A DNA stretch of 17,389 bases from JBBRXJ01 sp038248505 (GTDB lineage Bacteria; Bacteroidota; Bacteroidia; Bacteroidales; JBBRXJ01). The notes beneath the pieces are model-generated. The model was not told the DNA's origin. It did no database searches and saw nothing but the letters and a program-made list of their open reading frames with translations. The translations under genes were made by a program, and so were the position numbers. Where the stretch lies: the NCBI GenBank assembly GCA_038248505.1, contig JBBRXJ010000076.1, forward strand, positions 1 through 17,389, given 5' to 3'. How positions within the stretch are numbered: the stretch's first letter is position 1; every line of letters starts with the position of its first letter. Positions 15,454 through 17,389 of this stretch are shown here, in pieces.

Positions 15454-16602
15454 TTAAGGGTTAATTTGTTTTTGCATTAATAAAGCAGCAGCTCCAAAGG
15501 CGGAAGCATAACGTCCAAATTCAGAAAATACAATAGGAGGTAATTGCATTGGAATTGGAAATTTCTCACTTAACTCCACTTCAATAGCTGGCAGGGTAAA
15601 ATCATTTAGTAACACACGTGTTTCTGTTGCATCGCCGCCTATAACAAATGTATCAGGATCAATTAGAGCAATAAGACGACACATTTCATGAGCCAAAAAA
15701 GCGGCTTCCTGTTTCAAAATATATTCTGAAATTTTGCATCCCTGAGTAAATGATTCTAATACATCTTTCATGCGAATATAATCTTTCTCATTAAAGCGTT
15801 CAACAATTGGAAATGAAATGCCCAAGCGATCCATCCCTTCTGAAAACAAAGTTGTAATGGAGGGTAGTGATTCTAAAAACTCACCCGCAATACCAGCTCT
15901 ACCCGTATGATATTTATCGCCTAATATTAAACCAGCACCAATATCACTCGAATTCATATTAATGTTAAGATAGATTGTATTGGTGAGAGGGGCTTTTTTG
16001 TTAAACCAATTATATCCAACCACGCCGGCATTGGCATCATTAACAACAATTACTGGTTGTGAAATAATTTTTTGTACGTTCTTTGCTAATGCATAATTTT
16101 TTAAATTCAACTCACGCGAATATACAATAGATGTTCCTTCTTTGTCTACAAGCCCTGTTACTGCAATAGCACAGCCAACTAATGTCTCTTTAATTTTGCT
16201 TTTTTTAATAAACTGTTTTATGTGTTCGCTAATAAAACTTGCTGGGTCACCAATAATACCTTCTATCAATACCTCATCACGAGCTAACTCTTCTGATGAC
16301 AAATCAAGCATCACCATACGAATACTTGTTCGTAAAACCTCAACACCTAAAAAATGATGCTGACCTCTTTTTAATTCCCATAACATTGGTGGCTTACCAC
16401 CTTGTTTTGTTGACTCTCCGGTTGATGCAATCTGAGTAAGATCATGATCTTTAAGAGATTGCAGAATATAATGAATAGAAGACGGTTGCATCCCAATTCT
16501 CCGAGCTATTTCAGCCCCTGATAATTGGCCATTACGTCGTATTAAGTCAAGTACTACCTTGTGACTATGCTCTTTAAGGTCGATTTTTTTACTTTTTAAC
16601 AT
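15454..16602 (-). CDS. ROK-family transcriptional regulator (NagC-like)
   Basis: A 382-residue protein with an N-terminal winged-helix domain (about 10-75; GQLSGAEIARRIGMQPSSIH at 25-44 is the helix-turn-helix) and a C-terminal ROK sugar-kinase-like domain (about 80-380). VVNDANAGVVGYNW (186-199) and VIGGD near the end are ROK motifs. The zinc motif CxCGxxGC of NagC/Mlc and ROK kinases is absent; the loop reads GIAGEFLESLPSIT, and the usual GEIGH is GEFLE. The kinase-like fold may therefore only sense ligand without the zinc site. First gene of the amino-sugar cluster, with nagX 9 bp downstream, and divergent from the YjbQ gene. A good promoter and a 17-bp palindrome lie just upstream, consistent with self-regulation. 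The inducer is probably GlcNAc-6-P or a related sugar, by analogy with NagC. Confidence 0.9.
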   Translation of the reverse strand: MLKSKKIDLKEHSHKVVLDLIRRNGQLSGAEIARRIGMQPSSIHYILQSLKDHDLTQIASTGESTKQGGKPPMLWELKRGQHHFLGVEVLRTSIRMVMLDLSSEELARDEVLIEGIIGDPASFISEHIKQFIKKSKIKETLVGCAIAVTGLVDKEGTSIVYSRELNLKNYALAKNVQKIISQPVIVVNDANAGVVGYNWFNKKAPLTNTIYLNINMNSSDIGAGLILGDKYHTGRAGIAGEFLESLPSITTLFSEGMDRLGISFPIVERFNEKDYIRMKDVLESFTQGCKISEYILKQEAAFLAHEMCRLIALIDPDTFVIGGDATETRVLLNDFTLPAIEVELSEKFPIPMQLPPIVFSEFGRYASAFGAAALLMQKQINP

Positions 16603-16618
16603 GTTAAAATAGTGTTAG

Positions 16619-16635
16619 TTCATTCAATGAATGAA
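16619..16635. promoter_or_regulatory. 17-bp palindromic operator candidate
   Basis: TTCATTCAATGAATGAA is a perfect 8-bp inverted repeat around one central base. It lies 16 bp before the regulator's start codon and a few bases after the promoter's -7 element, where a bound protein would block transcription start. The ROK protein encoded next to it is the obvious candidate binder. A single half-site, TTCATTCA, also occurs at 4533-4540 upstream of the GH92 gene. Confidence 0.6.
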
Positions 16636-16639
16636 TAAA

Positions 16640-16669
16640 CAAATATATATATAATTAACTCTCGGCAAA
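16640..16669 (-). promoter_or_regulatory. Promoter of the amino-sugar operon
   Basis: On the minus strand, TTTG (16666-16669) and TATATTTG (16640-16647) match the Bacteroidota -33/-7 pattern TTTG / TAnnTTTG with an 18-bp spacer. The start codon of the regulator gene is 37 bp beyond the -7 element. Confidence 0.65.
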
Positions 16670-16757
16670 CTATTTTAGATAAAAAAGGTGCGTTATTTTT
16701 TTTTAGAAATTCATCATTTAAATTTAATATCTACTATTTTTATATAAAACAAAGACA

Positions 16758-17174
16758 ATGAAATCATACAGAAAAGAACTTTGGTTTAAAACCGATCGAC
16801 GCAGACAGATAATAAACATTACAAAAAAACTTGAACAATGTATTGCCGAGAGTGGTATCAATGAGGGACTACTTCTATGCAATGCAATGCACATAACTGC
16901 TAGCGTCTTTATAAATGATGATGAACCAGGCCTACATTCAGATTACGAAAAATGGCTCGAAAAATTGGCTCCCGAAAAACCTTATAATCAATATGCACAT
17001 AATGGTTTTGAAGATAATGCTGATGCACATTTAAAAAGAACGATTATGGGACGTGAAGTGGTAGTTGCAATAAGTAGTGGCCGCCTAGATTTTGGCCCTT
17101 GGGAACAAGTTTTCTATTATGAACTAGATGGCAAACGATGCAAACGTGCCCTTGTAAAAATTATTGGAGAATAA
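16758..17174 (+). CDS. yjbQ: YjbQ (UPF0047) family protein
   Basis: A 138-residue single-domain protein of the widespread YjbQ/UPF0047 family, whose usual length is 130-140 residues. Family features visible are HITASVFINDDEPGLHSDYE (46-65), the segment with YAHNGFEDNADAHLKRTIMG (80-99), and SGRLDFGPWEQVFYYEL (107-123). Members have been linked to a thiamine-phosphate-synthase-like activity when overproduced, but their natural role is uncertain. The histidines at 46, 82 and 92 could form the conserved site. No signal peptide, so cytoplasmic. It is divergent from the ROK regulator with a 155-bp gap; nothing ties it functionally to amino sugars. Confidence 0.9.
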   Translation: MKSYRKELWFKTDRRRQIINITKKLEQCIAESGINEGLLLCNAMHITASVFINDDEPGLHSDYEKWLEKLAPEKPYNQYAHNGFEDNADAHLKRTIMGREVVVAISSGRLDFGPWEQVFYYELDGKRCKRALVKIIGE

Positions 17175-17322
17175 TATTAGTGAAGAGAGATGTTGAGTGA
17201 CTTGTTAGAAAAGATCCGCCGAAGGAGTGACGAGTGAGAATTGATTAGTGATGGACACTGTCGGTGCCTGAAATATGTTGACCGTTTTAAAGACTTAAAA
17301 AATCATTTTAAACTGGAAAAAA

Positions 17323-17389
17323 ATGGCAACAAGAGAAGAATTTAAACTTAGTGAATCAGAACGTCGGAAACGAGTTTTCAGCGAAGATT
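17323..17389 (+). CDS. Start of an IS3-type transposase gene (orfA), cut by the window end
   Basis: The frame opens MATREEFKLSESERRKRVFS followed by EDF and runs off the window. RRKRVFSEDF is characteristic of the N-terminal helix-turn-helix protein (orfA) of IS3-family insertion sequences, where it is followed by a KxKKV-type stretch and a helix-turn-helix that I cannot see. Only 22 codons are visible, so the family call rests on a short motif. The element's left end should lie between 17175 and 17322; a TGTCGGTGCCTGAAAT segment at about 17259 is a possible terminal repeat. Confidence 0.55.
   Translation, partial: MATREEFKLSESERRKRVFSED

Noticed and set aside
1..17389. CRISPR array
   Set aside because: No series of regularly spaced direct repeats was seen; repeats found are single inverted pairs or one two-copy tandem.

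Overview
The window looks like a chromosomal segment of an AT-rich member of the Bacteroidota; the order cannot be fixed from the sequence. The signs are a type IX secretion (Por) sorting domain on one protein, a GH92 alpha-mannosidase, a lipoprotein with the lipobox LFSC, no clear Shine-Dalgarno sequences, and promoters of the TTTG / TAnnTTTG kind.

Region 1 (1-4500, minus strand): a mostly gene-free, apparently decayed stretch (1-571); a small frameshifted gene (572-795) whose ATG overlaps the stop of the gene before it; a 412-residue single-pass membrane protein (792-2030) with an N-terminal cytoplasmic domain and a periplasmic or surface PKD-like plus lectin-like part; and a GH92 alpha-mannosidase gene (2270-4495) interrupted by one in-frame amber codon. 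Region 2 (4500-6230): an intergenic region with repeated TGACC half-sites, then a plus-strand secreted NHL-repeat protein with a T9SS sorting tail and a strong terminator. Region 3 (6230-7253): about 1 kb without an intact gene, holding a decayed copy of part of the 412-residue gene, several perfect inverted repeats, a second terminator, a tRNA-3'-end-like scrap and a compact set of nested inverted repeats.

Region 4 (7254-16602, minus strand) is the functional core, an amino-sugar gene cluster transcribed from 16602 downwards: ROK-family regulator, NagX/HGSNAT-like membrane acetyltransferase, NagB-like deaminase fused to a PIG-L/LmbE-type deacetylase-like domain, a Tat-exported Gfo/Idh/MocA oxidoreductase, a GH20 beta-N-acetylhexosaminidase and a lipoprotein with features of a TIM-barrel glycosidase. 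The regulator has a good Bacteroidota promoter with a 17-bp palindrome at its start site, suggesting autoregulation. The likely theme is release and cytoplasmic use of N-acetylglucosamine from glycans such as N-glycans or chitin-like material, with the broken GH92 gene having supplied mannose removal. No separate nagA, GlcNAc kinase or SusC/SusD pair lies in the window. Region 5 (16758-17389, plus strand): a YjbQ-family gene divergent from the regulator, then the start of an IS3-type transposase gene cut by the window edge.
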